Shown here: in pieces, positions 8,507-16,544 of the stretch
Numbering within the stretch: the stretch's first letter is position 1
Layout: every line of letters begins with the position of its first letter
From: Ostreibacterium oceani
GTDB lineage: Bacteria > Pseudomonadota > Gammaproteobacteria > Cardiobacteriales > Ostreibacteriaceae
Direction: 5' to 3'
Length of the DNA: 64,000 nucleotides
NCBI RefSeq assembly: GCF_009362845.1
Contig: NZ_WHNW01000003.1
Coordinates: forward strand, 62,001-126,000
Position numbers and translations under genes: made by a program
Notes under the pieces: generated by a model
Databases searched by the model: none
Told to the model about the DNA's origin: nothing
Seen by the model: the letters and a program-made list of their open reading frames with translations, nothing else

Positions 8507-9080
8507 TACCGTGTCACTTGTGTTAGTTTTTCGTTTGTTAGTTCTATAGCTTTTACTTAGCGTTTTTAGGTGGCTTCCTCAGAGGGATTATAATAAATTA
8601 ACAACCACATGCCGATAAATGGCTAATCGGTGAAGAAAGGGCTCTTTGGTAAGGGTAACCCAGTCGCAATTTTATTAAGTTCAGAGTATATCATTACCTT
8701 TTTTTATTTTCCTTGTATTGCAATATTGAAAGGACAATAATCAGTATTAAAAAGCCTTCTTGCGTTGCTCGCTTTTCTAGTGGCGCCAATAACTCACAAA
8801 AATGATATTCAGACAAATGATGATTGGTGTCAGCTAACTGCCGGCAATAACCTGTTAGCATGCCAGCCCCATTATATACCAAATGATGACAAGCAGTAAA
8901 AACCATGTTTTAGCCCAAATATGTGGAACGGTGAATAACAACCCGCCTAACACGGTACTGAATAAGAGCCACATGCCTAGTATGCTCATGCCGATGAATT
9001 CAAAAAAATAGATTCATTTGTAGTTGATTTTTAGCGGCAATATTCTTCCTAGTACACTAATTAATCGGGTTATTTTACGT
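8507..9080. other. Poorly coding stretch with possible minus-strand gene remnants
   Basis: No full-length gene is supported here. On the minus strand a 44-codon reading frame (8989-8855) encodes two hydrophobic stretches (MWLLFSTVLGGLLF and WFLLLVIIWYIMGLA). A related fragment with the same IGMWLL start is seen again near 8600-8622 after an in-frame stop. The frame between (8694-8906) ends in a hydrophobic segment and a Lys-rich tail. Together this looks like the debris of one or more small membrane-protein genes, but the reading is weak. Confidence 0.3.
8855..8989 (-). CDS. Possible 44-residue membrane miniprotein
   Basis: An ATG at 8987-8989 opens a 44-codon frame of largely hydrophobic residues that could form two short membrane helices around the VPHIWAKTW turn. 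No ribosome binding site is visible, and the frame may be a fragment of a decayed gene rather than a functional one. Confidence 0.25.
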   Translation of the reverse strand: MSILGMWLLFSTVLGGLLFTVPHIWAKTWFLLLVIIWYIMGLAC

Positions 9081-9644
9081 TTACTCCGCAGGGGGTGTTT
9101 CTTCTGTCGTTTCACCTTGGTAGCCTGCTTGGAAGCCGCGGTTAACGGCTTCGCCAATGGTTTTGGTCTTTTCTTCTAGCGTTCTGGCCGCTTCGCCGGC
9201 TTGCTTGGCGAGTTTTTCGATGTGTTTGGCGAACTCTTCGGCCTCGGCATCAGTGAATTTGTAGTGATTGTCTATGGTTAGGCTGAGTGACTCAAGCTCG
9301 TTATTCATTTCGCCAAGTGCCTTGCCTAGTTCTGATTGGCTTTTCTGGGTCGCTTCGTTAATGGTTTTTGTGGTTTCGTCAATGATGGTTTTGGCATCGG
9401 TTAATACATTTTTGGTCGTTGTTTCGGCTGCTTTGGTGGTGGACTCTATTTGCGATTCTATTTGCGATTCTACTTGCGATGCCAATTCGGCACTGTCGGT
9501 ATTTTTGTTGGATTGCTCGGTGTTGGGCTTTTCCTCTGAACAGCCCGTGAGTAGCGCAACAAACAAGGCGGCAAATAGGGTGGTAAATAAGGTTGATTTG
9601 GTTGTATTTGTGTTTTGGTTTGTATTTGGGTTTGAGTTTTTCAT
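9081..9644 (-). CDS. Predicted lipoprotein with a coiled-coil domain
   Basis: A 187-residue lipoprotein of unknown function. The ATG at 9642-9644 is chosen because AAGGAG lies six bases upstream; an in-frame ATG 33 bases earlier lacks one. An Asn/Thr-rich N-tail is followed by a hydrophobic segment and the lipobox LLTGC (Cys35). The mature part is rich in Thr, Glu, Ala and Lys and would form a long helical domain, with EAEEFAKHIEKLAKQAGEAA near the end. A 3 x 12-bp repeat (9445-9480) encodes the SQVESQIESQIES segment. The C-terminal 20 residues are likely disordered. Confidence 0.65.
   Translation of the reverse strand: MKNSNPNTNQNTNTTKSTLFTTLFAALFVALLTGCSEEKPNTEQSNKNTDSAELASQVESQIESQIESTTKAAETTTKNVLTDAKTIIDETTKTINEATQKSQSELGKALGEMNNELESLSLTIDNHYKFTDAEAEEFAKHIEKLAKQAGEAARTLEEKTKTIGEAVNRGFQAGYQGETTEETPPAE
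9445..9480. repeat. In-frame 3 x 12-bp repeat in the lipoprotein gene
   Basis: TCTATTTGCGAT at 9445 and 9457 and TCTACTTGCGAT at 9469, coding on the minus strand for a repeated four-residue unit. Confidence 0.9.
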
Positions 9645-9774
9645 GGTGGACTCCTTGTTAGATATTGGTTGGTTCATAAGTGGTTGCCAATAGATTGATA
9701 ATAAGCTACTAATAAACTACTAATGGGTTGTCATAAGATTCAATTATAACATGCGAATAACTAGCGCGCATCAT

Positions 9775-10542
9775 CTAGCACGCATCATCTTTAGTTTGTG
9801 TGTCGCTTGGGTGGTTTGCCAAGTCGTCATCCAGCCCATTGTCCAGCCCATTTTCCAGCTCGTCATCGAGTTCGCTATCGAACTCGCTATCGAATTCGTC
9901 ACCCAAGCCGTCATCGGGTGAGTCAGGATAGGGTGAATCGAGAGACGAATAGTCTGTGTAAAGCCAGTCATCAAGCACACGGCTGAGCGTCTCTGCACCT
10001 TGTTTTTTGGATGACGATAATAGTTGTGCGCTGGCAAAATCCCAGTCGCGGCGCAATCGATTTTCAGCGCGAATCAAGGTTTGTTGCTGTTGGCTGCGGG
10101 AGAGTTTGTCGGCTTTGGTCAAGACAACATGCGCGAGTAAATTTACTTCGCCGCAAAAATCCAGCATCATCTCATCGATGGGTTGAAAAGGGTGGCGGCA
10201 ATCCATGACAATCACCAGCCCAATCAAGGGTTCGCGAGCGGCCAAATAATCAGTGAGGTTTTGTTGCCATGCTTCGCGGGTTGTGCGGCTCACTTTGGCG
10301 TAGCCGTATCCGGGTAAGTCAACTAAAAAATATCCCTCATCAAGTGCGAAAAAATTAATTAGCTGTGTGCGCCCAGGTGTTTTACTGGTTTTGGCGATTT
10401 TTTGCTGTGTGAGATAATTGAGTGCGCTGGATTTTCCCGCGTTTGAGCGCCCTGCAAATGCAACCTCGCGGATGCTCTCTGGGCAACCACTGAGATTGGC
10501 GGCGCTGGTGAAAAATGTACAGTTTTTATAGTTTGATTTCAT
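9775..10542 (-). CDS. engB: Ribosome-biogenesis GTPase EngB (YihA/YsxC) with an acidic tail
   Basis: EngB is an essential small GTPase needed for assembly of the large ribosomal subunit. The G motifs are clear: G1 GRSNAGKSS, G2/switch TPGRTQ, G3 DLPGYG, G4 TKAD and the late SSSKKQGAE. The GTPase domain ends near residue 200, the normal family length. About 55 more residues follow that are almost entirely Asp, Glu, Leu, Ser and Asn in short repeats (FDSEFDSELDDELENGL). This acidic extension is unusual and was probably made by expansion of short repeats. The gene is divergent from cytochrome c4, a pairing also seen in Pseudomonas. Confidence 0.93.
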   Translation of the reverse strand: MKSNYKNCTFFTSAANLSGCPESIREVAFAGRSNAGKSSALNYLTQQKIAKTSKTPGRTQLINFFALDEGYFLVDLPGYGYAKVSRTTREAWQQNLTDYLAAREPLIGLVIVMDCRHPFQPIDEMMLDFCGEVNLLAHVVLTKADKLSRSQQQQTLIRAENRLRRDWDFASAQLLSSSKKQGAETLSRVLDDWLYTDYSSLDSPYPDSPDDGLGDEFDSEFDSELDDELENGLDNGLDDDLANHPSDTQTKDDAC

Positions 10543-10599
10543 ATTTTACGTTACAATAAGGGGCAATTAAATAGATACTATAAGGGAATTTTTTCCATT

Positions 10600-11307
10600 A
10601 TGAAAAAAAATATTACTTTATCGTTATTATTTGGGTTAGTTTTGCCGACAGCCGTTTGGTCATCTGATGCCGTTGGTGAGGCGGCGTTGGTAGGCGATGC
10701 GACCGCTGGTGCGGGCAAGGTTGAGGCTTGTGTCGCCTGTCACGGCGTGGATGGCAAAGGGCTAAACCCAGAGTGGCCGCGTCTTGCTGGGCAAAATGCA
10801 GCCTATACCGCTAAACAACTGACCGAATTTAAAAGCGGTTTGCGCAAAGATCCTGTCATGGCGCCTCAAGCAGCGAATTTAAGTGAGCAAGATATCCTTG
10901 ATATTGCCGCTTACTATGAGAGCATGGAAAAGGTATTTGATTTTGCAGGTGTCACGGCCGATGAAGACGTGACAGATGAGCTGCTGACTCGAGGCGAAAA
11001 CCTCTATCGTGGGGGTGATTTGGCGCGTGGCATTACTGCGTGTACAGCCTGTCATGGTCCGACGGGGCTAGGTGTTGCGCCGTCAGCGTATCCGATGATT
11101 TCGGGGCAATACAAAGAGTACATTTCTGCTCAGCTAAAGGCTTTTCGTCTCGGCGCATTGATTGATGAGCAGGCTTCTACATCAAATCCAGCGGCCATGA
11201 CTTATCGTGATAATGACCCAGGGCGAATGATGCGCAGTATCGCGGTTAAGTTAACTGACCGAGATATCGAAGCGCTATCCTATTATATTCAAGGGTTGCA
11301 GCCCTGA
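10600..11307 (+). CDS. Dihaem cytochrome c4
   Basis: Cytochrome c4 passes electrons in the periplasm, usually towards terminal oxidases. The 235-residue precursor has a signal peptide (about residues 1-22) and two tandem cytochrome c domains, each with a CxxCH haem site: CVACH at Cys44-His48 and CTACH at Cys148-His152. Distal Met ligands are probably in DPVMAPQA (first domain) and GRMMRSIA (second). A ribosome binding site-like AAGGGA lies upstream. The gene is divergent from engB with a 57-bp spacer. Confidence 0.9.
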   Translation: MKKNITLSLLFGLVLPTAVWSSDAVGEAALVGDATAGAGKVEACVACHGVDGKGLNPEWPRLAGQNAAYTAKQLTEFKSGLRKDPVMAPQAANLSEQDILDIAAYYESMEKVFDFAGVTADEDVTDELLTRGENLYRGGDLARGITACTACHGPTGLGVAPSAYPMISGQYKEYISAQLKAFRLGALIDEQASTSNPAAMTYRDNDPGRMMRSIAVKLTDRDIEALSYYIQGLQP

Positions 11308-11498
11308 CACTGAGCTGTTTTCAGTTAATTCTAAGATGATTTAAATGAGTTTGTTACAGCGTGTAATCTGTTGGTTAAGAAAGCAACCACATTGCCCTTT
11401 ATGCTAATAGCACTGGATGGCTTATTCGCTGTGTCAGTTTTTACGGTCTTTACGTCTTAAACCAATTTATAAACCAATTTATTAACTGGAGATTAATC

Positions 11499-12134
11499 AT
11501 GAGATTATTCAAACAAGTATTCTTTACCTTGTCGGCACTGGTGGCAATGACGGGCGCGGTGCAGGCGCAATCGCTATTTAATGAAGGTGCTGACTATACG
11601 GCACTGGCTAACCCGCTGGACCCGCAAAAAGCAGGGCAAAAGGAAGTCATCGAGATATTCTCATATACTTGCCCGCATTGTTATAATCTAGAGTCGCATA
11701 TAAATGAATGGGCTGAGAATACTAAGCCTGAATCAGTCGGGTTTTATAAAATCCCAGCCACTGGTGGTTATTGGGAGTTTACGGCCCGAGTCAAGTATGT
11801 GGCAGAAAAACTAGGATTAGGGCATGATTTTGATATGGCTTATTTTGATGCTATCCACAAAGACAAGCAGCGCAAATTGATGGGGGATAAAAAAGCCGCC
11901 ATTGAATTCATTGCAACCTTTGCTGGTATTAGCCCTGATGAAGTTGAGAAATCTTGGAAATCGCTACAGGTAGAGCGAAATCTGAAACGCTCGGAGCAAA
12001 TTTATCAGCAGTCGGGTGTGACAGGTGTGCCTGCCGTGTTGGTCAATGGCAAGTACATGGTCAAATTGGGTAGTAATTACGAACGTTTTTTCCAAGTAAT
12101 TGATTATCTATTGAAAACAACCGATGTGAAGTAG
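11499..12134 (+). CDS. dsbA: Periplasmic thiol:disulfide interchange protein DsbA
   Basis: DsbA introduces disulfides into exported proteins. The 211-residue precursor has a signal peptide ending near AQA (residue 23), a thioredoxin fold interrupted by a helical insertion, and the active site CPHC at Cys58-Cys61. The cis-proline loop is TGVPAV near the C-terminus. Length matches the family (208 in E. coli). An SD-like TGGAG precedes the ATG. Downstream are a 12-bp tandem repeat covering the stop codon and a strong terminator. Cytochrome c4 and dsbA neighbour each other in many gammaproteobacteria. Confidence 0.93.
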   Translation: MRLFKQVFFTLSALVAMTGAVQAQSLFNEGADYTALANPLDPQKAGQKEVIEIFSYTCPHCYNLESHINEWAENTKPESVGFYKIPATGGYWEFTARVKYVAEKLGLGHDFDMAYFDAIHKDKQRKLMGDKKAAIEFIATFAGISPDEVEKSWKSLQVERNLKRSEQIYQQSGVTGVPAVLVNGKYMVKLGSNYERFFQVIDYLLKTTDVK

Positions 12135-12152
12135 CGGCCAAAGTAGCGGCCA
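12129..12152. repeat. 2 x 12-bp perfect repeat over the dsbA stop codon
   Basis: AAGTAGCGGCCA occurs twice without change. The first copy contains the dsbA stop codon. Confidence 0.9.
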
Positions 12153-12184
12153 ATGCTTGTTGGTACGATTGCCAATGACGAGAT

Positions 12185-12209
12185 AAAACGCCGCTTCTGC
12201 GGCGTTTTT
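12185..12209 (+). terminator. Rho-independent terminator of dsbA
   Basis: Stem AAACGCCGC/GCGGCGTTT with a TTCT tetraloop, followed by T residues (12199-12209). Confidence 0.93.
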
Positions 12210-12298
12210 AATGGTGTTGTTGTCATGTGAGTTGTTTTGAACTGCTTGTTTAATTTGCATTTAAATAAATTATTAACAGCGACTTTAGTGGATAAATT

Positions 12299-13300
12299 GT
12301 GATGTCGTCAATAGTTAGAGACCCTTTGTCTTCGTTTCTTAATCAGCATGTGCCAGATTATCATGGCGTAGAACAAATAGCAGGGGATGCCAGTTTTAGG
12401 CAATACTATCGTGTGAGCACGCCTCGGTGTAGTTATGTGCTAATGGACGCGCCTCCAGCACTAGAAAATACGGCGCTTTTTCATCAAATCGCAATGGCCT
12501 TTGCCCAAGCGGGTATTCAAGTACCAGAAATTATCGAAGCCGATTTTGAGCAAGGATATTTGTTGTTATCTGATTTTGGTGACCAAACATTGTATGGTTT
12601 ATTATGTGAAGATGCCGATACGTGGTTAACGCAAGCATTGGCTGTGTTATTCATGATACAAAAACAAGGCGGGCAGCAGATTCTGGCATTGCCTGACTAT
12701 AGCGATGACCTGCTATGGCAAGAATTAAACCTCTTTCCGACTTGGTTTGTCCGTGAGTTGTTAGGTATGCGCTTGTCATCCTTGCAAGAATCGACATTAA
12801 AGCAGCTCAATTCGATGTTAGTCGAACAGGCCCTAAAGCAACCCAAAACCTGGGTGCATCGCGATTTTCATTCGCGTAATTTGATGCAAACGCCAACGGA
12901 CTCGATTGGTGTGATTGATTTTCAGGACGCGGTTTATGGACCAATTACCTATGACTTAGTTTCCATTTTAAAGGACTGTTATATCCGTTACCCTGACGCA
13001 CTGTTGGAAAAACAGTTAATGCGCTATTATATTCAATTAATAAGTGACGAATTGTATTATGGGGACTATGAGACATTTGTTCGCGCGTTTGATTGGATGG
13101 GGTTGCAGCGGCATGTCAAAGTCTTGGGGATTTTTTCGCGACTGAGCATTCGTGATGGCAAGCATCAGTATCTGAGCGATTTGCCGCGAGTATTCGATTA
13201 TGTCAACGACGTGATTCAGCGGTATCCGAATTTTCAATTTGCACAGCCATTGTTTGAAACGCTTTATTTGCGGATGCATGCTGTTTTAAAGCAGCGCTAA
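12299..13300 (+). CDS. amgK: N-acetylmuramate/N-acetylglucosamine kinase AmgK
   Basis: AmgK phosphorylates the anomeric carbon of MurNAc (and GlcNAc) recovered from old peptidoglycan. The 333 residues have the aminoglycoside-phosphotransferase/choline-kinase fold: catalytic loop HRDFHSRNLM near residue 187 and metal-binding IDFQDA near 204. The call is supported by MurU immediately downstream, the enzyme that uses its product, as in Pseudomonas. GTG at 12299 and ATG at 12302 are adjacent possible starts and neither has a good Shine-Dalgarno sequence. Confidence 0.88.
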   Translation: MMSSIVRDPLSSFLNQHVPDYHGVEQIAGDASFRQYYRVSTPRCSYVLMDAPPALENTALFHQIAMAFAQAGIQVPEIIEADFEQGYLLLSDFGDQTLYGLLCEDADTWLTQALAVLFMIQKQGGQQILALPDYSDDLLWQELNLFPTWFVRELLGMRLSSLQESTLKQLNSMLVEQALKQPKTWVHRDFHSRNLMQTPTDSIGVIDFQDAVYGPITYDLVSILKDCYIRYPDALLEKQLMRYYIQLISDELYYGDYETFVRAFDWMGLQRHVKVLGIFSRLSIRDGKHQYLSDLPRVFDYVNDVIQRYPNFQFAQPLFETLYLRMHAVLKQR

Positions 13301-13368
13301 AGCAGCATTAAACAACATTAAAGTTGAAAATTATTTTATAAATAACGTGATAGCATCGTGATAATAGT

Positions 13369-14049
13369 ATGAAAGCAATGATTCTGGCGGCAGGTCGCGG
13401 TAAGCGTATGGGGAGGCTGACAGATAACACACCCAAGCCCCTCCTAATGGCTGGTGGCAAGGCGCTTATCGTGCATCAGATTGAGCGACTATGCGCCGCG
13501 GGATTTACGGATATTGTGATTAATCTGGGTTATTTGGGTTCGCAAATTGCTGAGACGCTGGGCACAGGGCGTGATTTTGGCGTAGAGATTGCGTACTCAA
13601 TAGAGCCTGAAACGGGTTTGGAAACAGGTGGTGGTGTGTTTCAGGCGTTACCGCTATTAGGCGAAGCGCCTTTTTTGCTGGTGAGTGCGGACGTGTATAG
13701 TCATTTTCCGTTACACCGCATAAATGAACAGACACTGGCGAGCCAAGACGATGTGCATTTGGTGTTGACTGATGCACCGCTATTCCCTGCGAATTTTGGG
13801 TTGGCGGGTGGTCGTGTGATTGCAAAGCCTAGTTATACCTTTGCGGGTATCAGTGTTGTTCATCCACGGTTATTTACACAAGCAAGTTCGGGGGTTTATC
13901 CGATTGCACCGCTATTCAAAGCGGCGATTAATGCGGGTCGTGCAAGCGGTGCGCTGTATACAGGTATCTGGCACAACGTGGGTAATCCACGGCAATTAGC
14001 CGCATTGGATGCCGCCTTAAAAAATGATGTTGGGCAGGCGTGTGATTAG
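13369..14049 (+). CDS. murU: MurNAc-1-phosphate uridylyltransferase MurU
   Basis: MurU converts MurNAc-1-P and UTP to UDP-MurNAc, feeding recycled sugar back to cell-wall synthesis and bypassing the fosfomycin target MurA. The 226-residue protein is a sugar-nucleotidyltransferase with the N-terminal AAGRGKRMGRLT signature, the KPLL lysine at about residue 24, and the metal-binding Asp in LVSADVY. It directly follows amgK (68 bp), and its stop codon overlaps the start of the next gene by one base. Confidence 0.9.
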   Translation: MKAMILAAGRGKRMGRLTDNTPKPLLMAGGKALIVHQIERLCAAGFTDIVINLGYLGSQIAETLGTGRDFGVEIAYSIEPETGLETGGGVFQALPLLGEAPFLLVSADVYSHFPLHRINEQTLASQDDVHLVLTDAPLFPANFGLAGGRVIAKPSYTFAGISVVHPRLFTQASSGVYPIAPLFKAAINAGRASGALYTGIWHNVGNPRQLAALDAALKNDVGQACD

Positions 14050-14756
14050 TGGATAATGCATTCCTACAGTTTTACTCGCGCCAAATGCTGTTTGATAGCG
14101 TGGGTGTTACAGGGCAATCGGTGCTACAGGCTAAAACCGTTATCATTGCGGGTGTTGGTGGGTTGGGGTGTCACGTTGCCCAAGCCCTAGCGGGTAGCGG
14201 CGTGGGGCGTTTAATTTTGGTTGATCATGACACAGTCGATGAAACCAATTTGGCGCGACAGACGTTATTTAATCAAGCAAGCATCGGTCAAAATAAAGCC
14301 GAAGTCGCGCAAAAGACCTTAGCCGCTCATTTTTCTTTTGTGGATATTGTTAGCGTTAATCGACCGTTTGATTCATCATTGGTGACAGATTATCGCCCTG
14401 ATGTGCTGGTGGATTGCGGAGATAATTGGCCGCTGACACAGTGTTTGGACGGTGTGGCAAGTGCTGGAATGTGCCCCTTGGTTCATGCGTCGGTTAGTCG
14501 GTTTGAGGGGATTAGTTATACGCGTTTGGATGCAACATTTCCTGCGTTAACGGCGTTGTTTTCACGGCCAATGGCTGAGGAAAGCTGTTCGCAAAGTGGT
14601 GTTTTGACACCTGCAGTTGGCTTGCTTGGGTATGTGCAGGCATGTCAGGTGCTGCGTGTTTTGCTTTATCCTACGCTAGGAGAGATACTGCCACAAATGT
14701 TGCTGTTTGACGGGGCGACTATGGGATTTCGCACCATTTCTGTGGCAAAACAATAA
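14049..14756 (+). CDS. E1-like adenylyltransferase (MoeB/ThiF/HesA family) lacking zinc cysteines
   Basis: MoeB/ThiF proteins adenylate the C-terminal Gly of a sulfur-carrier protein. This 235-residue member has the nucleotide loop GVGGLG (35-40), Asp59 and Asp61 in VDHDTV, the Arg in LARQTLF (Arg70), and Asp125 in DCGDNW, so ATP binding looks intact. MoeB's two CxxC zinc pairs are absent: the first site reads TFPALTAL, and the protein ends before the second. Cys180 (CSQSGVLTP) matches the conserved crossover-loop cysteine. It starts with GTG overlapping the murU stop by one base, so it is likely translated with murU. Which carrier protein it serves is not visible. Confidence 0.75.
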   Translation: MDNAFLQFYSRQMLFDSVGVTGQSVLQAKTVIIAGVGGLGCHVAQALAGSGVGRLILVDHDTVDETNLARQTLFNQASIGQNKAEVAQKTLAAHFSFVDIVSVNRPFDSSLVTDYRPDVLVDCGDNWPLTQCLDGVASAGMCPLVHASVSRFEGISYTRLDATFPALTALFSRPMAEESCSQSGVLTPAVGLLGYVQACQVLRVLLYPTLGEILPQMLLFDGATMGFRTISVAKQ

Positions 14757-14817
14757 AACCGAACGACGCAACATTGGTTCGTAGCGAGTTTGTTGCGAGT
14801 ATTTAACGATTTATGCA

Positions 14818-14845
14818 TTGAGCCGAAGGGCTTCTATGCTAAAAT
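14818..14845 (+). promoter_or_regulatory. Sigma-70-type promoter of ndk
   Basis: TTGAGC (14818-14823), 16-bp spacer, TAAAAT (14840-14845), 44 bases before the ndk start codon. Confidence 0.7.
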
Positions 14846-14889
14846 ACGCATCTTAATCAATTTGTAATTAACAACGAATAGGAAAAATT

Positions 14890-15318
14890 ATGACAGAACG
14901 TACTATTTCAATTATCAAACCTGATGCCGTCGCTAAAAATGTCATCGGCCAAATTTATGACCGCTTTGAAAAAGCAGGGCTTCGCGTGGTTGCTGCGAAG
15001 ATGATGCAATTAAGCGATGAGCAGGCCAAGGCTTTTTACGCGGTGCATCAGGCGCGTCCTTTTTATAATGACTTGGTCTCATTTATGACCTCTGGTCCCG
15101 TGATGGTGCAAGTGTTAGAAGGCGAAAACGCGATTGCGAAAAATCGTGAAGTCATGGGCGCGACTAATCCAGCCGAAGCAGCGCCAGGCACCATCCGCGC
15201 TGATTTTGCGGCGAGCATTGATGAAAATGCCGTACACGGCTCTGATGCGCCAGAGACGGCGGCCGAAGAGATTAAATTCTTCTTTACCGACGCTGAGCTT
15301 TGCGCACGCAAGCGCTAG
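14890..15318 (+). CDS. ndk: Nucleoside diphosphate kinase
   Basis: Ndk balances nucleoside triphosphate pools by moving the gamma-phosphate through a phosphohistidine. The 142 residues match the family length (143 in E. coli). The active-site histidine is His116 in ENAVHGSD, and the nucleotide-binding [13 protein letters not shown] and RADFAASI motifs are present. AGGA precedes the ATG. In many gammaproteobacteria ndk starts the rlmN-pilF-rodZ-hisS cluster, as here. Confidence 0.96.
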   Translation: MTERTISIIKPDAVAKNVIGQIYDRFEKAGLRVVAAKMMQLSDEQAKAFYAVHQARPFYNDLVSFMTSGPVMVQVLEGENAIAKNREVMGATNPAEAAPGTIRADFAASIDENAVHGSDAPETAAEEIKFFFTDAELCARKR

Positions 15319-15368
15319 TCAATACGTCTTTGAAATGGATGGCTTGTGCGGAATATTGACACGTGTTA

Positions 15369-15412
15369 TTTATCCACACTTTGCCCACGCTTTACCCACA
15401 CTTCACCCGCGC
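15369..15412. repeat. 4 x 11-bp array of DnaA-box-like units
   Basis: Four 11-bp units in the ndk-rlmN spacer: TTTATCCACAC, TTTGCCCACGC, TTTACCCACAC and TTCACCCGCGC. The first contains the exact DnaA box TTATCCACA (15370-15378); the others are one to several changes away. Units are spaced by about one helical turn. Confidence 0.8.
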
Positions 15413-15464
15413 TGATGTGTATTGATGTGTGCTGATGGTCATCGTTTGATTTAACGCAGGATTT

Positions 15465-16544
15465 ATGATTAATTTATTGGATTTGTCGTTTACGGAGTTG
15501 AAGCAGTTTTTTGCCGATATGGGTGAAAAGCCTTTTCGTGCGACACAAGTTATGCAGTGGATTTATCATGAAGGGGTGTTAGATTTTGATGCGATGACCA
15601 ATTTGTCTAAGGCATGTCGAGAAAGTTTAAAAACGAATGCGACGTTGACACTGCCTGACATTGTGACGCGCCAGCACTCTCAAGATGGGACGAGAAAATG
15701 GCTGCTTAATGTGGCAGGCGGTAATGCCATCGAGGTGGTTTTTATCCCTGAGAATGAACGCGGTACGCTGTGCATTTCTTCGCAAGCAGGGTGCGCGTTG
15801 GCTTGTCCATTTTGTTCGACGGCACACGAAGGATTTAACCGAAATTTGAGTGCGGCTGAAATTATCGGCCAAGTTTGGATTGCGATGCAGGAACTGGGTT
15901 GGCAAAAAAGCGGGCGCCGTAAAATCACCAATGTGGTTTTTATGGGGATGGGTGAGCCGTTATTGAATTATCAAGCGGTCGTCAAAGCCGCTAATTTGAT
16001 GATGGATGATAGAGGGTTTGGGCTGTCTAAACGCCGTGTCACCATCTCTACGTCTGGGATTGTGCCCAAAATACATGCGTTAAAGACAGACTCATCTGTT
16101 GCGCTGGCTGTGTCGTTGCATGCGCCAACCGATGAATTGCGCGATGTGATTGTGCCTATTAACAAGAAGTATCCGATTGCCACGTTGATGGATGCTTGCA
16201 AAGCCTTTGTTCAAGACGAACACCGCAAAAAGCATATCACGTGGGAATACGTAATGCTGGACGGGGTAAACGATAGCTTGGCGCACGCACGCGATTTGTA
16301 TCAATTGGTTAAGGACTTACCTGGAAAGATTAACTTAATTCCGTTTAACCCATTCCCTGGTTCTACTTTTAGCACATCAACGCCAGAGACCATTGCGGCG
16401 TTTCAACAGTGCTTGGTCAGCAAAGGGGCGCTGGTAACCGTGCGTAAAACACGGGGTGACGATATCGCAGCCGCGTGCGGCCAACTCGTGGGCGAAGTCA
16501 AAGACAAGAGTCGGCGTGAACGTATTTTAGTGAGGCAAAGATGA
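15465..16544 (+). CDS. rlmN: Dual-specificity rRNA/tRNA methyltransferase RlmN
   Basis: RlmN is a radical SAM enzyme that methylates C2 of A2503 in 23S rRNA and A37 in some tRNAs. The 359-residue protein has the radical SAM cluster motif CALACPFC (Cys110, Cys114, Cys117), the SAM-binding GMGEPLLN, and the methyl-carrier cysteine near the C-terminus in DDIAAACGQL (Cys338). The stop overlaps the pilF start by 4 bp. Confidence 0.96.
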   Translation: MINLLDLSFTELKQFFADMGEKPFRATQVMQWIYHEGVLDFDAMTNLSKACRESLKTNATLTLPDIVTRQHSQDGTRKWLLNVAGGNAIEVVFIPENERGTLCISSQAGCALACPFCSTAHEGFNRNLSAAEIIGQVWIAMQELGWQKSGRRKITNVVFMGMGEPLLNYQAVVKAANLMMDDRGFGLSKRRVTISTSGIVPKIHALKTDSSVALAVSLHAPTDELRDVIVPINKKYPIATLMDACKAFVQDEHRKKHITWEYVMLDGVNDSLAHARDLYQLVKDLPGKINLIPFNPFPGSTFSTSTPETIAAFQQCLVSKGALVTVRKTRGDDIAAACGQLVGEVKDKSRRERILVRQR

